Shown here piece after piece: positions 12,992-25,479 of a stretch of 64,000 bases of DNA (the stretch's first letter is position 1; each line of letters starts with the position of its first letter). Origin of the DNA: Cavenderia fasciculata. Taxonomy: Eukaryota; Evosea; Eumycetozoa; Acytosteliales; Cavenderiaceae. The notes under the pieces are model-generated. The model saw only the letters and a program-made list of their open reading frames with translations, was not told the DNA's origin and did not search any database. The stretch is from positions 1,550,001 through 1,614,000 of the forward strand of contig NW_004457735.1 in the NCBI RefSeq assembly GCF_000203815.1. The letters run 5' to 3'. A program made the translations under genes and the position numbers.

Positions 12992-15900
12992 ATTTGTGAA
13001 AATTGATTGATTTGTGCTTGAGTGAGATTAGATACAAATTGTTGTTGTTGTTGCGGTGTTAGGTTTTGTTGTTGTTTGACCAAGGCTTGGATATTTACAT
13101 TCGAACCTACTAATTGTTGAGGTTGTTGTGCTAAATTTGGTTGTGTTTGTTGTTGAGGTATAAAAGTGTTGCCGTTATTGTTTGGTTGTAAAGGTCGTTG
13201 TTGATTTAAATTATTTTGTTGTTGTTGTTGTTGAACTGGTAAATTGGTTCCTTGCTGTACATTGGTTGGTGTTTGAATTTTTGGTTGGTTTATATTTACA
13301 TTTTGTGCGTTGATTGGTGCAAATATATTAGATGTTGAATTTTGTTTGATAAGGTTTTGTTGTTGTTGTGTTATATTTAAATTATTATTATTTGGTATTA
13401 TATTTGCATTTACATTATTATTATTTACTATGCCATTTGAATTTTGTCTTTGAACAAGATTTGATGGATTAGTTTGATTTTGGGCAGCTAAAGGTGAATT
13501 GGTATTGCTCATCTGTTGTTGTTGTTGTTGTTGATCATTTCGTTTGAGGTTAAACTCAATATTGTTGAGCAATCCACAAAGCTTTTTATCCTTGACAATC
13601 AATCCAAGTGTACGTCCTGGAAGCTCAATGAGAGCGACTGATCGTGGATCGCTTTCCAGCTGATTCGAGAGTCCACTAAATTCATTGAATCCATTGATAA
13701 TATTGAAAAACATGACTGTACCACCATTTTTGAGATTATTAATGATACTCTCGTCACTAAACAAACCAGTGATAAAGAGTGTATCGGGGAGGGGCAGCTG
13801 AAGTGTACCAATGGCTGAGGCACTGCCAGTGGCAATGATAGAGGTGTGTGTTGGGTCCCTTATTCCGATCGATCCATTCCATATTTGACTCAGGTGAACG
13901 ATTGGACGAACAGGTGGTGCTACTGCAGACACTGGTGTTGGCAGGTTTTGTGCAGGTGATGGAACGCCGTTGGCCATATTTCCATTCATACCACTATTTG
14001 GTGATTTTACTGCTGGCTTGCTAGGAAGTGGTGGCTGGGAGGGAGTCTTGTTGACCATTGTCTGAGGACTGTTTATTGAAACGTACGGAGACGATGGCTG
14101 AGGTTGATGAGGAGAATGGTGATTCTGCATCGGAGAATGCTCTACCATCATTGGTTGATGAGGACTGTTGGATGGCAAGTTAACAATTGGATTTTGTGGC
14201 GAAGGAAACGTTGATTGAGGAATGGGAGTTTGTGCCAAATCTATTGGTTGTGTAGTGGTGATGGTTGGTATCTCTACTACTGGCTGTTGAATCATATTGA
14301 CATTGTTGTTGTAATTTTGTGGTGAAGTTATTTGCATTGTTGTTGGTGGCGATTGAATCATGGTCGGTGTAGGTTGATTGGATGGCAGTGGTTGTTGTAT
14401 GGTTGGTGGTGATTGTATTGGTATGGTGGTGGTGTTGGTGATGGGTTGATGAATAGTTTGTTGTAGATTTGATCCCTGCTGCTGCCCGATCATTCCAATA
14501 GACGGTTGTGTAGTAGTAATTGGAGTATTGACTGTGCCATTATTGTACTTGATATTTGGTGAACCCAAAGATGGAGAATTGATATTATTGTTGTTGTTGT
14601 TATTGGTAGTGGCAATACTTGGGCTATTAACTCCATTTGTGATTATGGTTGTGGTATTGGTTGGTGTTGATATTAGTGAAGTTGGTTGTTGAGGGATTAA
14701 TGGTGTAGTTGATGATGTTTGATGGTTTGGTGGTATAAATGGTGATTGTTGTATATTTGTTGCATTGGTAGTAGCAATAGTATTGGTGTTGTTGGTGTTG
14801 CCGTTTGTTATCGTTGATGTTATCGGTCTATTAGTAGTAGTATTTATGATCATATTGTTGTTGGTGTTTTCAAAAATATTAGGAACACCTCGAAGTCTGA
14901 CAAAGTATCCATGATCAATGGTAGCATTAAATTCTGTAATATCACTATATTTTGTTTTCTCACAAAACTCTTCCAAAAATGTATTTGACTTTGGACAAAT
15001 AAATGATAATAATATTTTTTTCTAAAGAAAAATGTAATGTAAATAATGAGGATATTGATCTGTTTAATAAATATTATTTTTTTCTACATACTTGAATACA
15101 TTCATTTATATGATCAAAACAATCACCTAAATTACAAAGCTTACAAGGAGACATTCTTGGAATGCTATTTGAAATTAATATAAAACATTTTTCATCTGCC
15201 GTTTGTCTCTGTGCAATCTTTAGAGCAGAACATAAACCTTCGACCACTGCATTACCCGATGCATATCCACCACCAAGAAATCTAGTTTGAGTCATACATT
15301 GTAGTATACTTTGTAAATCATTTGTCAATGACGACGAATGAACAATATAATCGGAATAGGGTGGATAATCTCTAAAAAATATTAATCCATATTCTGTATT
15401 TGATTTATACTAAAAAAAAAATAATAAATTAATACACACACACATACGAATCCATTTTTATATTTCATTCATACCTCTGGAGAATTTGATAGAGATTGAA
15501 CCAATGGTTCCAAATAATGAGATTTTATAGTTGCAAAATAGGGAGACATTAGAGCGGTAGTGTCCATGATAAAAATGATTTGTCTTGATTTTCGAAATCC
15601 ATCCTTGGACGATGCAAAATCAGAGAGTGCGGCATCGTCAGTTACCATTGCAGCATTATTATTAGAGTTTCCATTCATTGGGTGATCAAAACTACCCTGT
15701 TGCTGCTGTTGCAATAGGCCGCTAGTAGTTGATTCGGAAAGTGGATTTAAAGAAGAAAATGAGCCATTTAACATTGCCCAATTCATATCCAATGTTGATG
15801 ATGTATTATTTGCGTACATTTTCATATCAATGTTCATATTGTTGTCGACGACCCCAGTCGCAGTAGTCATCATCGTCGTTGTCGCGACACTAGTGCCATT

Positions 15901-16017
15901 GCCGCTTATAGAATTATTATTATCCATAGAGTAAAATGAAGGGTTTGTTGATGTTGCTGTTGTTGTTGAGGAAGGTGGTGGTGGTTGTGCTAAAGTATTG
16001 AAAACTGAACTTGACAT
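12646..16017 (-). CDS. med25: Mediator complex subunit 25
   Basis: Three exons, 15475-16017, 15092-15409 and 12646-15021, all phase 0, give about 1078 residues. MED25 links activators to the Mediator-Pol II machinery. A low-complexity N-terminus of about 140 residues precedes a von Willebrand A domain (FIMDTTALMSPYF, GLIFFRDYPPYSDYI, TRFLGGGYASGNAVVEGL, SFICPK), which in MED25 docks onto Mediator. A long Thr/Asn/Pro/Gln linker follows. The ACID/PTOV-type activator-binding domain lies at roughly residues 658-782 (IWNGSIGIRDP, TLQLPLPDTLFITGL, VALIELPGRTLGLIV). The tail is Gln/Asn-rich, with about 15 consecutive Gln near residues 964-980. The start at 16017 begins the open frame and is followed by a typical Ser/Pro/Thr leader. 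The large low-complexity share is normal for dictyostelids. Confidence 0.9.
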
Positions 16018-17253
16018 TGTAGTTGTAGTAATAGTAGTAGTAGTAGGAAGTAGTAGTAAAAAGAGTGATACACTAGTACTTTACAGCTACCCTATAGGGA
16101 CTTCCTCTTATTGTGTTTTTTTTTAATCTAAGAATGCAAAGAAGAAGAAAAGTCAGTAATCTCTTCCTCTGCTTTCTACAACTTGTGTTTTACTGTGAAA
16201 CACAATACAACAAACAAACAAACAAACAATAATAATAATAATAAAAGAGATTATTATTATTATTATTATTATCACAACAAACACAACAGCAGATGATGAT
16301 GATGATGGATGATAAAGAAAAGGAAAGAAAAATTAAACAAGATAGGATTAGAAACCAACCCAATAGCAAAAACAAACAACAAACAATAACAACACAACTA
16401 TAATAATAAAAAAAATAAATTAAAATGTGGTAGTGGTGGTGTTCGGTGGGGGGCAAAGAAAGAATGTGGGGGGTTTTTGTTATATCTATCATACACACAA
16501 CACCTTGAACTATTAATATTTTGATGGTGGTTAACAATCGGAGCAGCGCACTAACATCATCAAAAATGAATATTGACAGGAGGAGGAGGAGGAGGAGGAG
16601 GGGATAAATCAGTTGAGATGTTGACAATATCGTTGATGATGATGAAGATATATGAGAGTACGACTGATTTGTTTTGATTGATTGATTGATTGATGTATCT
16701 ATATGTGTGTGTTTGAGAGAATGTCTGTTGTTGCAACAATGCGAACCTAGGAGTGGTAATGGATGGTAAATCAATCAATCAATCAACCATAACGCTATCA
16801 TATGGGATGGACAACCAAGATTTTTTCATAAAGTAGTTACTTTTGAGAAATATCTTTCACTTATGTCCTCTTGTATCTTTTTTTTAAAAAATGTGGATAA
16901 TTATCAAATCTTCATCAAGATTGTGTGATCATGTCCTAACCAAAATCTATAAATAATAGTAGTAGTAACTCTTTGTATCGATGCAAGAAGAGGTGATGGT
17001 GACGTAGCTTCTCTATAGAAACATACTTACAATATAAATCTCTAAAAGTATATTCTCTTTCTTTCAAGTAGGTGTTTGTTTGTTATGAGGAGGAGGAAGA
17101 GGAGGTTGAAAAGCTTGTTTGGATGATTAAAGTTTCAATAACATTCTATCTTTGTGTCTATGTATCAAATGCAGTTCTATGTAATCTATATAATACTAAT
17201 AATAAATAATGTTGTTGTTCAATGTATCTAGTTAGATATATATCTATATCTAT
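16018..17253. other. Long upstream gap of med25 with simple repeats
   Basis: Holds the probable med25 promoter. Repeats include (TTA)n near 16230-16272, (GAT)n near 16293, (GGA)n at 16578-16601 and (TTGA)n at 16676-16693. Long open frames on the minus strand here (16190-16774) are made of these repeats and I do not regard them as genes. Confidence 0.5.
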
Positions 17254-17484
17254 CTAACTAAAAAGTAAATATAAAAAGAGTAGGATGGGCAGTAAAACTA
17301 AATTAATGTGTGGAGGTGGCTCATTGCTGGTGCTAAAAAACTCACTGGGCAAATTATCAACACTTGACGTTGGGACAACATCGCAAAACGAATCATGCTC
17401 TTTGTCAAAGGCATGGTTCGTTGCCAATCTTTTTAAATAGAACACCTTTAAAACATGTAACAAATCGGTGGTAGAAGTGGTCAT
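17254..17484 (-). CDS. Possible small tail-anchored protein
   Basis: An isolated 76-codon frame, MTTSTTDLLHVLKVF to LLPILLFLYLLFS, sits in an otherwise gene-free gap. Its base composition is clearly less AT-rich than the flanks, as in exons nearby, and codon use looks normal. The N-terminal half is polar with a charged helix (VFYLKRLATNHAFDKEHDSF). The last 17 residues are hydrophobic and end at the stop, as in tail-anchored membrane proteins. I recognise no family. The stretch just before the stop (CTTTTTAG) could instead be a splice acceptor, so the hydrophobic end might be intron. Confidence is moderate to low. Confidence 0.35.
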   Translation of the reverse strand: MTTSTTDLLHVLKVFYLKRLATNHAFDKEHDSFCDVVPTSSVDNLPSEFFSTSNEPPPHINLVLLPILLFLYLLFS

Positions 17485-17586
17485 AGCTACGGCACGGCAA
17501 TATCAATTGTATAATTATCAATACTCGAGTAGTAGTAGTAAAACAAAAAATCCCTCTACAAACATCTATGGCACAGTTGAATTAAA

Positions 17587-17626
<40 letters not shown>

Positions 17627-17871
17627 TGAACATTGGAGACCAATGTTTAGACACTCCATTTTCTACTTTTTTAGAAATATTGATTGTTGTTGGGCTCAAG
17701 ATGGGATAAGGTTAAAATTTTAATTTAGTGGCCACGTTGGTTGGGGGTTGTCAACTTTGCATTGTAGTTAGTTTTTGTTGCACGTCACTCAGAATAGAAG
17801 AGAGTAAAGAGAACTGTATTATAGTTGTAAATATATAAATATATATATATAGATAGATAGATAGACATAGA
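17485..17871. promoter_or_regulatory. Upstream region of the HAP40 gene
   Basis: A 387-base gap that should contain the HAP40 promoter. A (GA)n tract occupies 17590-17628 and a (TA)n/(GATA)n tract 17830-17865. I see no coding sequence or strong hairpin. Confidence 0.4.
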
Positions 17872-17954
17872 ATGAGTCATTTAATAGATTCCTACAAGTT
17901 GATATCAAATAAATTAAAGAAAAAGTAATTACTAGTATTAAATGTGATTGGAGG

Positions 17955-18012
<58 letters not shown>

Positions 18013-19175
18013 AGATTGATCAATGATTAAACTTATATTAACACCTATATTGATTATAAAAAAGAAAGTTCCCATTAAGGAAACCAAACTATGGAGAAGC
18101 AGTAGAACAATATACACAAATTATGAATTCATTCAAGAGAGAGGGCAACAATATGTATGCAGCATTTTGTTGTCTTGCTATTGCACGATGTGAACAAGCA
18201 ATCAAGAATTCATCATCGGCAGAAGCATCTTGTTATATAGACTCTGGTTATCTACTTTGGGTAGATGAAACCATCTCTCAAGATAATAATATAATCACTT
18301 TTGAAGAAAATGTAACTGAAGCGATCAATTGTTATTTAATGGCTATAAAAGTATGAAATAGATATATATAGGGATAGGAAATAGAGAGTAGAATATAGAT
18401 CTAACCCTATTATCTACTTACTTCTTTTAGATATATCAAAATTATAAAAGATTTACAATCATGGGAACATTGTATTATGAGATGGCAATGATACTAAAGA
18501 AATTGAACAAGTTTGAGGAATCATCGGAATACTTTCAAAAGGCATCAGAGATTATGAGAACAGAGAGTCCAATAGCTGCCATCAATGCACTACGAGAAGC
18601 AACAGGTGGAAAGATTCAAGAGTGTGATTACAAGGGTGCTTGTGATTTTTTAGATATGATGATTACCATTGCAACGGAATCAATGCCAGATAAACCATCT
18701 TCATCATCATCATCATCATCCAATCTAAATACAATGGCACCAATATCATCACTTAATATTAGTTTATCTTTGTATCCATATGCTCTTATCGAATCAAGAG
18801 TTACACTCATTCTTTTGTACATACTTCAAGACAATTTCCTTAAATCACAATCTCATCTTGGCAAACTTGTAAATGATATTAATGATCAACATGATGGTCA
18901 AGCATCTGATCTAACAGAAGAATCTGTTGCTTTATTAAATAATTTATTGGTAATCTATCAATCTAAACCTAAACACAATATCTATATTCCTGAAATATAT
19001 TATATATAATTATTCTAATCCATTATTTATTTGTCTATTTATTTTTTAGATGGCATGTGAAAGAAAAGAAGTTGGTGGATTACAAGCAATTCAAAGAGAA
19101 TTATGGAGTTCATTAAATGATGTTCAAAATGATATATTACAAAGAATAGCATGTTCAAACAAAATATTACTTTAA
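17872..19175 (+). CDS. f8a: Huntingtin-associated protein HAP40 / F8A homolog
   Basis: Four exons, 17872-17924, 18065-18350, 18431-18949 and 19050-19175, all in phase, give 327 residues. In animals HAP40 is a TPR-like protein that binds and stabilises huntingtin and links it to Rab5 endosomes. Family landmarks line up from end to end: a start like SHLIDSYKLISNKLKKK, then RKPNYGEAVEQYTQI, MYAAFCCLAIARCEQA, GTLYYEMAMILKKLNKFEESSEYFQKASEI and, at the C-terminus, MACERKEVGGLQAIQRELWSSL. A Ser run sits in the loop where human HAP40 has Pro. The first coding exon is only 53 bases. Intron 1 contains a long (GATT)n array, and its acceptor (TATAAAAAAG, ending at 18064) has a poor pyrimidine tract; it was chosen because it alone restores KKFPLRKPN. 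Dictyostelids have a huntingtin gene, so the partnership is plausible. Confidence 0.85.
17955..18012. repeat. (GATT)n microsatellite in HAP40 intron 1
   Basis: About 14 perfect copies of GATT/TTGA in tandem inside the first intron of the HAP40 gene. Arrays of this type recur in the window, for example (AATG)n at 30485-30530. Confidence 0.9.
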
Positions 19176-19327
19176 CAATTTTATATAAATATACATATAT
19201 ATAAAAACAATACAACTTAATTTGTTTGTTATAATAATAATAATAATTATGTATGACCTTTTTCTTTTCTTCTTTTCTTCTTTGTTTTGGTTTGATCTAA
19301 TAGACTATTTAGTATTTTTTATTTAAT

Positions 19328-21123
19328 TTATTTGCTTGCCTTGAATTCCTTGACTAAAGATTCAGTGGTAATTGATTTTGGTCTTTCAATTGGCAAGGTG
19401 AGGATTCTATCCCAAACAAGAGAGGACAAAACACCGATAGCTCTAGAGACACCAAAGAGAACAGTGTAGTAGTTGTGTTCCTTGAGACCATAGTATTGGA
19501 GGAGGACACCAGAGTGGGCGTCAACGTTGGGCCATGGATTCTTGGTCTTGCCTTGCTTGGTGAGGACTGGTGGGACAACGTCGTAGATTTGGCTGACCAA
19601 CTTGAAGAGTGGGTCGTTTGGAAGATGCTTCAAGGCAAATTCACGTTGACAGGTGTAACGTGGATCAGTCTTTCTGAGGACGGCATGACCGAAACCTGGA
19701 ACGACACGTCCAGCATTGAGACCTTCCCAGACGAGATCGGCCAATTGGTCGTTGGTGATTTCCTTGTTGCCAATCTTTTGTTGCAAGTCCAAGGTCCATG
19801 AAAGGACTTCTTGGTTGGCCAAACCGTGGAGTGGACCGGCGAGACCGCACATACCGGCGGCGTATGAGTAGTATGGGTCAGAGAGGGCAGAACCGACGAG
19901 ATGGGTGGCATGGGCAGAGACGTTGCCTCCTTCGTGATCGGTGTGGATGGTGAGGTAGAGACGCATCAATTCATCAAACTCGTGAGAGTTGAAACCGAGC
20001 ATTCTGTTAAAGTTGGCGGCCCAATCGAGGTTGGCGTCGACGGCTGGTACCTTGCCATCTTTGTAGACGGTACGGTAGATGAGAGCAGCAATCTCGGGCA
20101 ACTTGGCGACAATGTCGAGGGTATCTTCGAGGGTGGATTCCCAGTATTGGGTCTTCTTGACACCTTCTTGGTAGGCGGCGGCAAACTTGGAGTTGGTTTG
20201 GAGGGCGAGGACGGCAGCGGACAATTGTGACATTGGGTGCATCTCCTTTGGGAAGTTCTTGATCATGCTGACGACAAAGTCTGGGAGACCGGCTCTCTTG
20301 ACCAAATCCTTGGACAATTGTTGGACTTGAGCTTCCGATGGAATCTCACCAGTCAACAACAACCACAAAATACCTTCTGGCAATGGTTCTTGTCCTCCCT
20401 TGGCCTTTGGAAGCTTGTCTTGACATTCTGGAATGGTAAATCCACGGAATCTAATACCCTAAAAAAAAATAACAAACACAAAAAGGTTAGAAACTTTACA
20501 AAAAAAAGAATATTCTTGTCTTGGTATTTACTTCTTCTGGGTCCAACAAAGAGGTTTCAGTGATCAAAGACTTGACGGATCTCATACCACCATAGGCTTG
20601 TGAGACGGTGCAAGTACCAATGATCTTGTCACCATGTTCAGCCTTTAATTGCTTGACTTCTTCAATCTTGGCTGGAATGATTTGGGCTAATCTTTCCTTC
20701 AAGGTTGGTTCAGCAGTAGTAAAGTATCTAACAAAAGACTATAAAAAAAAGGAAATATTTGATTAGAAAGGACATTCAAGATGCAATGAATGGAACCAGA
20801 TGTGGATTGGGTTTGGTTGAGTTGGTTGAATTGAATTGACTTGATGATCATGAGTTTGATTGATGACTGTGATCGCATCTTTTTCCATTGTTAATATGCA
20901 ATCTATTCGCTTTTGCATAAGAGGAGGAGAAGAAGAAGAAGAAGAAGAAGAAGAAGAAGAAGAAGGAGACATGTTGTCATCACCATCATCATCATCATCA
21001 TCATCAGTGCACCAAATACCATCAACAATCCAAACCAATCCAATACATCTGATCCAATTGTTGTTGTATTATAATACTACTACATACTCTGTTAAGAGCA
21101 ACACGGTTAATTTGTGAGAACAT
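19328..21123 (-). CDS. gltA: Citrate synthase, mitochondrial
   Basis: Three exons, 21088-21123 (12 codons), 20532-20738 and 19328-20458, all phase 0, give 457 residues. The enzyme condenses acetyl-CoA and oxaloacetate to citrate in the TCA cycle. The N-terminus [12 protein letters not shown] plus SFVRYFTT is a basic, mitochondrial-type presequence. Family blocks include [108 protein letters not shown] and [14 protein letters not shown]. These contain the catalytic His of HGLANQ, the His of GFGHAVLR and the Asp of NVDAHSG. Exon codon use is strongly biased toward GC-ending codons, as expected for a highly expressed gene. Intron 1 is unusually long (349 bases) and holds GAA and CAT triplet repeats. 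Confidence 0.97.
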
Positions 21124-22180
21124 GTCTATATATATTTATGATCCTGTTGTTTATATTAAAGTAATTAGAATATAGATAAGAAAGAGTTGAAATGAATGTT
21201 AGTCAAAGGAACAAAACAACAATTTCAGCAGTGGGGGGAGGGGGGATGAGTGGACAAATAGTATATGTATGTAAGTAGTAGGTAGGAGATAAACAAGATA
21301 TGAATGGTTATATTATATAACTAGTTCGAGTAGTATATTGCAAAAATGGAGATGTGGGTGGTGGTGCACTTCATTCGAATGAACAGCCTTCTCTTTTTTT
21401 TTTTTTTTTTTTTTAGTCACCGAATTCACAGGTGTATCATGATATCGGTGACCATCTATCCAACCACAACCAATTCTTTGTAGTACACATTTTTTTTAAA
21501 CAACTAAACTTTGATTTTATAATTATAAAGTGGTTGTTATATTATATATCATTAATCTATCTTTTTCTTTCTTTCTTTCTTTGTCTTTCTCTTTTATAAA
21601 ATCCAGAGAGAAATTGTATTGTTGTTGGGTTTTTGTTGTTGAAGGTATGTTATGTTTTGTTATACATAGTAACACAAGAAGTAAAAGCAATATATAGAGG
21701 AGAGAAAGAGATGATGATATTACAAAAAAGTAATAACTATTTAGTTATAAAGAGAGGAGACACTAACTGTTTCAAAAAAAACAAACTTTGTTGTATTGAA
21801 GAGGTGAGTTCATCAGTTTTGTTGCTGTCAGAAGGAAGGGATCTGTCAAAAAAGGGATTTCTTTTTAATTTTTTATTATTTTTTTTCGATGTAGAGAGCA
21901 AGAGTGATGACAGAAGACACTCCAAAACAAGCATCGATGGCCCCAGGAATTCCCAATGACGAACGAATGAAGGTAGTTTTTTTTTTTTTTTTCCCGTCAC
22001 TTGCTTTAAATTGCTTCGGTTCACATCACCCTTTCCCTTGTATTGCTAATTCAAGAGATTTTTTGATAGATCTAAAACAAAAACACTTCAATACAAATTG
22101 ATCAGTTGTAGTAGTTTAGAAGTTTAGTAGTAATTAATTAACGGTTACATACCTACATACATACATATATAGAAAGAAGA
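21124..22180. other. Divergent gap between citrate synthase and epimerase genes
   Basis: About 1 kb with both promoters. A pure T run of about 21 bases ends at 21414 and is followed immediately by an inverted repeat, GTCACCGA (21416-21423) and TCGGTGAC (21445-21452). A CTTT repeat lies near 21567-21590. Open frames at 21633-22101 are A/T-run driven and I do not call them genes. Confidence 0.45.
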
Positions 22181-22743
22181 ATGTTTAGATCTACTTTAAG
22201 ACTTTTCTCTGCTACCTCTTCCTCGTCTGGTGTTGGATCAAGTATTGCCAATACTGTCGGATTAGGTAGATTGAATCATGTAGCTATTGCTGTACCAAAC
22301 ATGAAAGAAGCTACTTCTATGTATAGAGATATCATGGGTGCTAAAGTCAGTGAACCTGAAGTTTGTATCATCATATACACAAACCTTGATCTTATTGTTA
22401 CTCTTATTTATTCATTCGATATATAATATTGATATATATTTAGGATCAAAAGGAACATGGCGTAACCACTGTGTTTGTTTCATTGGACAATACAAAGATC
22501 GAATTATTACATCCATTGGGCGAAAACAGTCCAATTGCCAACTTTTTAAAGAAGAACCCAGCCGGTGGTGTTCATCACGTTTGTATCGAAGTCGATGACA
22601 TCAATTCTGCTGTCAAGACTTTATTGGATAAACAAGTTAGAATCATTGATCCAAATCCAAAGATTGGTGCTCATGGTAAACCAGTCGTATTCCTTCATCC
22701 AAAATCTTGTAATGGTGTATTGGTTGAACTTGAACAAAAATAA
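22181..22743 (+). CDS. mcee: Methylmalonyl-CoA epimerase, mitochondrial
   Basis: Two exons, 22181-22360 and 22444-22743, phase 0, give 159 residues. The enzyme converts (S)- to (R)-methylmalonyl-CoA in propionyl-CoA breakdown. The first 30 residues (MFRSTLRLFSATSSSS) form an Arg/Ser-rich mitochondrial targeting peptide. The VOC/glyoxalase fold shows metal ligands in GRLNHVAIAVPNM (His), GGVHHVCIEVDD (His) and GVLVELEQ (Glu). KIELLHPLGENSPIANFLKKNP and GKPVVFLHPK are family blocks. Length and order match single-domain epimerases. Confidence 0.93.
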
Positions 22744-22883
22744 ATCAATCAAAACAAAACAAAACAAACAAATATTGTACAATCAAGACAAGACAACAAA
22801 CAAATAATTTAATTATGGTTATGGTTATGGTTAATATGGCTATAGTTATTTTAATGGACATCCATTTACATTTACATTTAATT

Positions 22884-24815
22884 TTAATGTAAAATGATGG
22901 ATGAATTTATTTCTGTATTTTTATCTTGTTGGTTAATTTCATTTGGTAAGTCTGTTGAACAGGTATCATGTTCATCTTGTTGAATGATCATTGATTGAGT
23001 TTCAATCATTTCAATACGACCTTTGTTTTTTTTTTCGTTGATTTTGTTTTGTTGGATCATGTTTTCATCCTCTTCTTTGACCTTGTCATGTTCGATCAGT
23101 TGGTCAATGTCCTCTTGGAAGAGACCGGCTGTCGAGTTGGGATCGTCGAGTGATTGGGAGAGGGGAACTTTCATGTCCATGTACTTGAGCAAACCCAGCA
23201 GTCCGATGGCAGCAAGACTGACAAAGGTCATAAAGGCGAGTGGGATGGTATAGGTCCCTGTGCGATGCTTGATGGCATCGATGATGGGCGGGAAGAGTAC
23301 AATGTTAAAGTTGTACGATGTCGTGATGAACCCATAGGCAGTTCCGACAATATTGATATCGACCAACAGAGGTACACACGAAAACAGGGTAGTGTTGAGG
23401 ATAGAGAATCCAAGTCCACAAAGAACGACCCATGGCAATGGAAACACAGTGGTTGCATTGAGTAGCAGTGTTCCAAGTGCCATCAAGAAGCACCCGAGCA
23501 TCATCAAACGGATCTTGTAACCTCTGACACGTTGAATCATGAATCCAGTGATGATTGGACATATACCATTGGTAACGGCCTCTGCTGCCATGACCAAGCC
23601 AGCTTTTTTCTCACCGTATCCAAATTTGACAACCAAGACATCGGTACCAATGATTGTCAAACCAAACATAGCATAGTAGGCGACAAAGCAGATAAGACAT
23701 AGCAAATGGAATCGTCTGGGTAAATGTTTGGCCATTTCCTTTACCTCTTTCAATTTGATCAATAGTTCACGTAGTTTGCTTTCTTGTTTGATTGGTACTG
23801 GTGGTTCAATACCAATATCCTCCAAATCATCACTCTCTGATTTCTCTGGTGTATGAAGGTCAGAATCAATTTCATGTTCTTCTGATACAAATGAATCATT
23901 ACTACGTAATTGATCTAATTGCATTCTTGAATTACATCTACTTAGTGCTAAGAGTAGAAAAAAAAAAAAAGAAATAAATTAATATTTTTTTTTGGAAATA
24001 ATAATAATATTTGTTTTTTTTTTAATTACATACCATCATCATCCCATTTTAACTTTTGTCTGTTTTTAAGTAAGAATAGGTTGAGACCATAGTTTACCAT
24101 AAAAACAATAGCGGCTAGCCAAAGGGCCACTGAAAAACCCCATGAGGCATTGACAGATGGAAGGACAGCCAAAGCTGTCAAATTGCCCCAGTAAAACCAA
24201 CTAGAAAGGAATCCCATACATAATGGTACATCTTTTGATGAATACCATAATGGCTAAAGAGAAAAATGGAATAAAAAAGGAACAAATTAGTAAATATTCT
24301 TAATATTTTGTAGGGGAATAATAATAATAATATTAGACTTACAATCATAGTAGTGGTTGTTGCCAAAACAGTTTCACCACCCATACCCAATAGGAATCTA
24401 GACATCATCATGATATTAAAGTGAGGTTGAGCGACGGCATTCAAGATGGAAGAAAATACGGCAACACCGCCAAATAACATACTGACCAATCCTGGTCCAT
24501 AGATATCAATCAGAATACCACCTACGATGACCATGAATAAATTGGGTAATGAATAAAATGAAAACAAAAATCCAAATGTTTCTTCTGAAATTTGTAATTT
24601 AGAAACTAATCAAAAAAAAGAAGAAGAAGAGAGGGAAAGAAATAAACAAGTCAATAAAATTATTTAAATTTGATTTCCATGTTTTTTTTAATTTACTTAC
24701 AATAAGTTGATGATAAAGCAACTGGAGTTGAATAGGATAATTGTAATCCAAATCCTAATTGAGCAATTAGAAACATAACAAAACATTTTTTAAGTGTATT
24801 TTTTGTTATCTTCAT
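22884..24815 (-). CDS. mfsd1: MFSD1-like major facilitator transporter
   Basis: Four exons, 24701-24815, 24343-24605, 24034-24253 and 22884-23947, joined in phase, give about 553 residues. The protein is a 12-span major facilitator. FSFYSLPNLFMVIVGGILID (loop 2-3), MSRFLLGMGGETVLATTTTMI and MGFLSSWFYWGNLTA match the MFSD1 group; mammalian MFSD1 is a lysosomal dipeptide exporter. A charged central loop (DSDLHTPEKSESDDLEDIG) separates the two six-helix halves, and the C-terminal tail is Gln/Asp/Glu-rich and cytosolic. The first helix starts close to the N-terminus, so no signal peptide is expected. The lysosomal dipeptide role is inferred from family only. Confidence 0.82.
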
Positions 24816-25479
24816 TTTATGTAAGGATTTAGTTTTGGAATATTAAAAAATATTATTAAAAGGGAAAGGTGTATAAGGGAAGTACTCTTTTGGGGGGGTT
24901 TTTCAATACCAAGAGTGTATGTGACCCTTAAAAATAAAATTGTAAAAAATCTTTGGTTGTGATCCGATGATGAAGGTCCTTTTTTCGATTTCTTTATAAG
25001 GGAACCAATGGTGGTGATGATGTTTATATGTGTGTGTGAGTGAGTGGGTGTTTGAAGGGGGTGCCTCTGTCGGCAATACTATATTTGATTATTATTAAGT
25101 TCTTCTATAACTTCTCGGTCTATATAGTTCTTAATAATGATCAAGATGATGAGGGCAATGAATGTGATGATTGAGACAATAACGTTGTTGTAGAGGCTGA
25201 TTGTCGTATGCACCCATTAAATTGGTCTTTTGTTAAAAGTGGGGGATTGTAGTAGGATAACTTGATAATAAGTGTTGTGGTGTTGGTTATTATTATTATT
25301 ATGGACTATTAAATGTACGAGTACGAAGAAATAGTCATATAGTATCTTTTGGGTTGCTGTGTAGTTTTAATAAACAGTAGTATTATTATTTGTAAGTATT
25401 ATGTGCTGTGTATGTGAACTTGTAATATATTATATATTATTTGTTTGTTTGTTGCAGTTATACTTGAACGTAAATTAAA
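24816..25479. promoter_or_regulatory. Upstream region of the MFSD1-like gene
   Basis: AT-rich gap of 664 bases with a GT-repeat patch (25026-25056) and TTA repeats near 25290. I see no coding sequence. The likely promoter of the transporter lies close to 24816-24960. Confidence 0.4.

Noticed and set aside
16190-16774. 194-codon minus-strand frame in the gap upstream of med25
   Set aside because: Built almost wholly from TTA, GAT, GGA and TTGA repeats; no domain.
20860-21117. Frame encoding a long Glu run inside citrate synthase intron 1
   Set aside because: It lies within a GT-AG intron and arises from GAA and CAT triplet repeats.
21633-21959. 108-codon plus-strand frame in the citrate synthase/epimerase gap
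   Set aside because: Composition is A/T-run driven and no family resemblance is visible.
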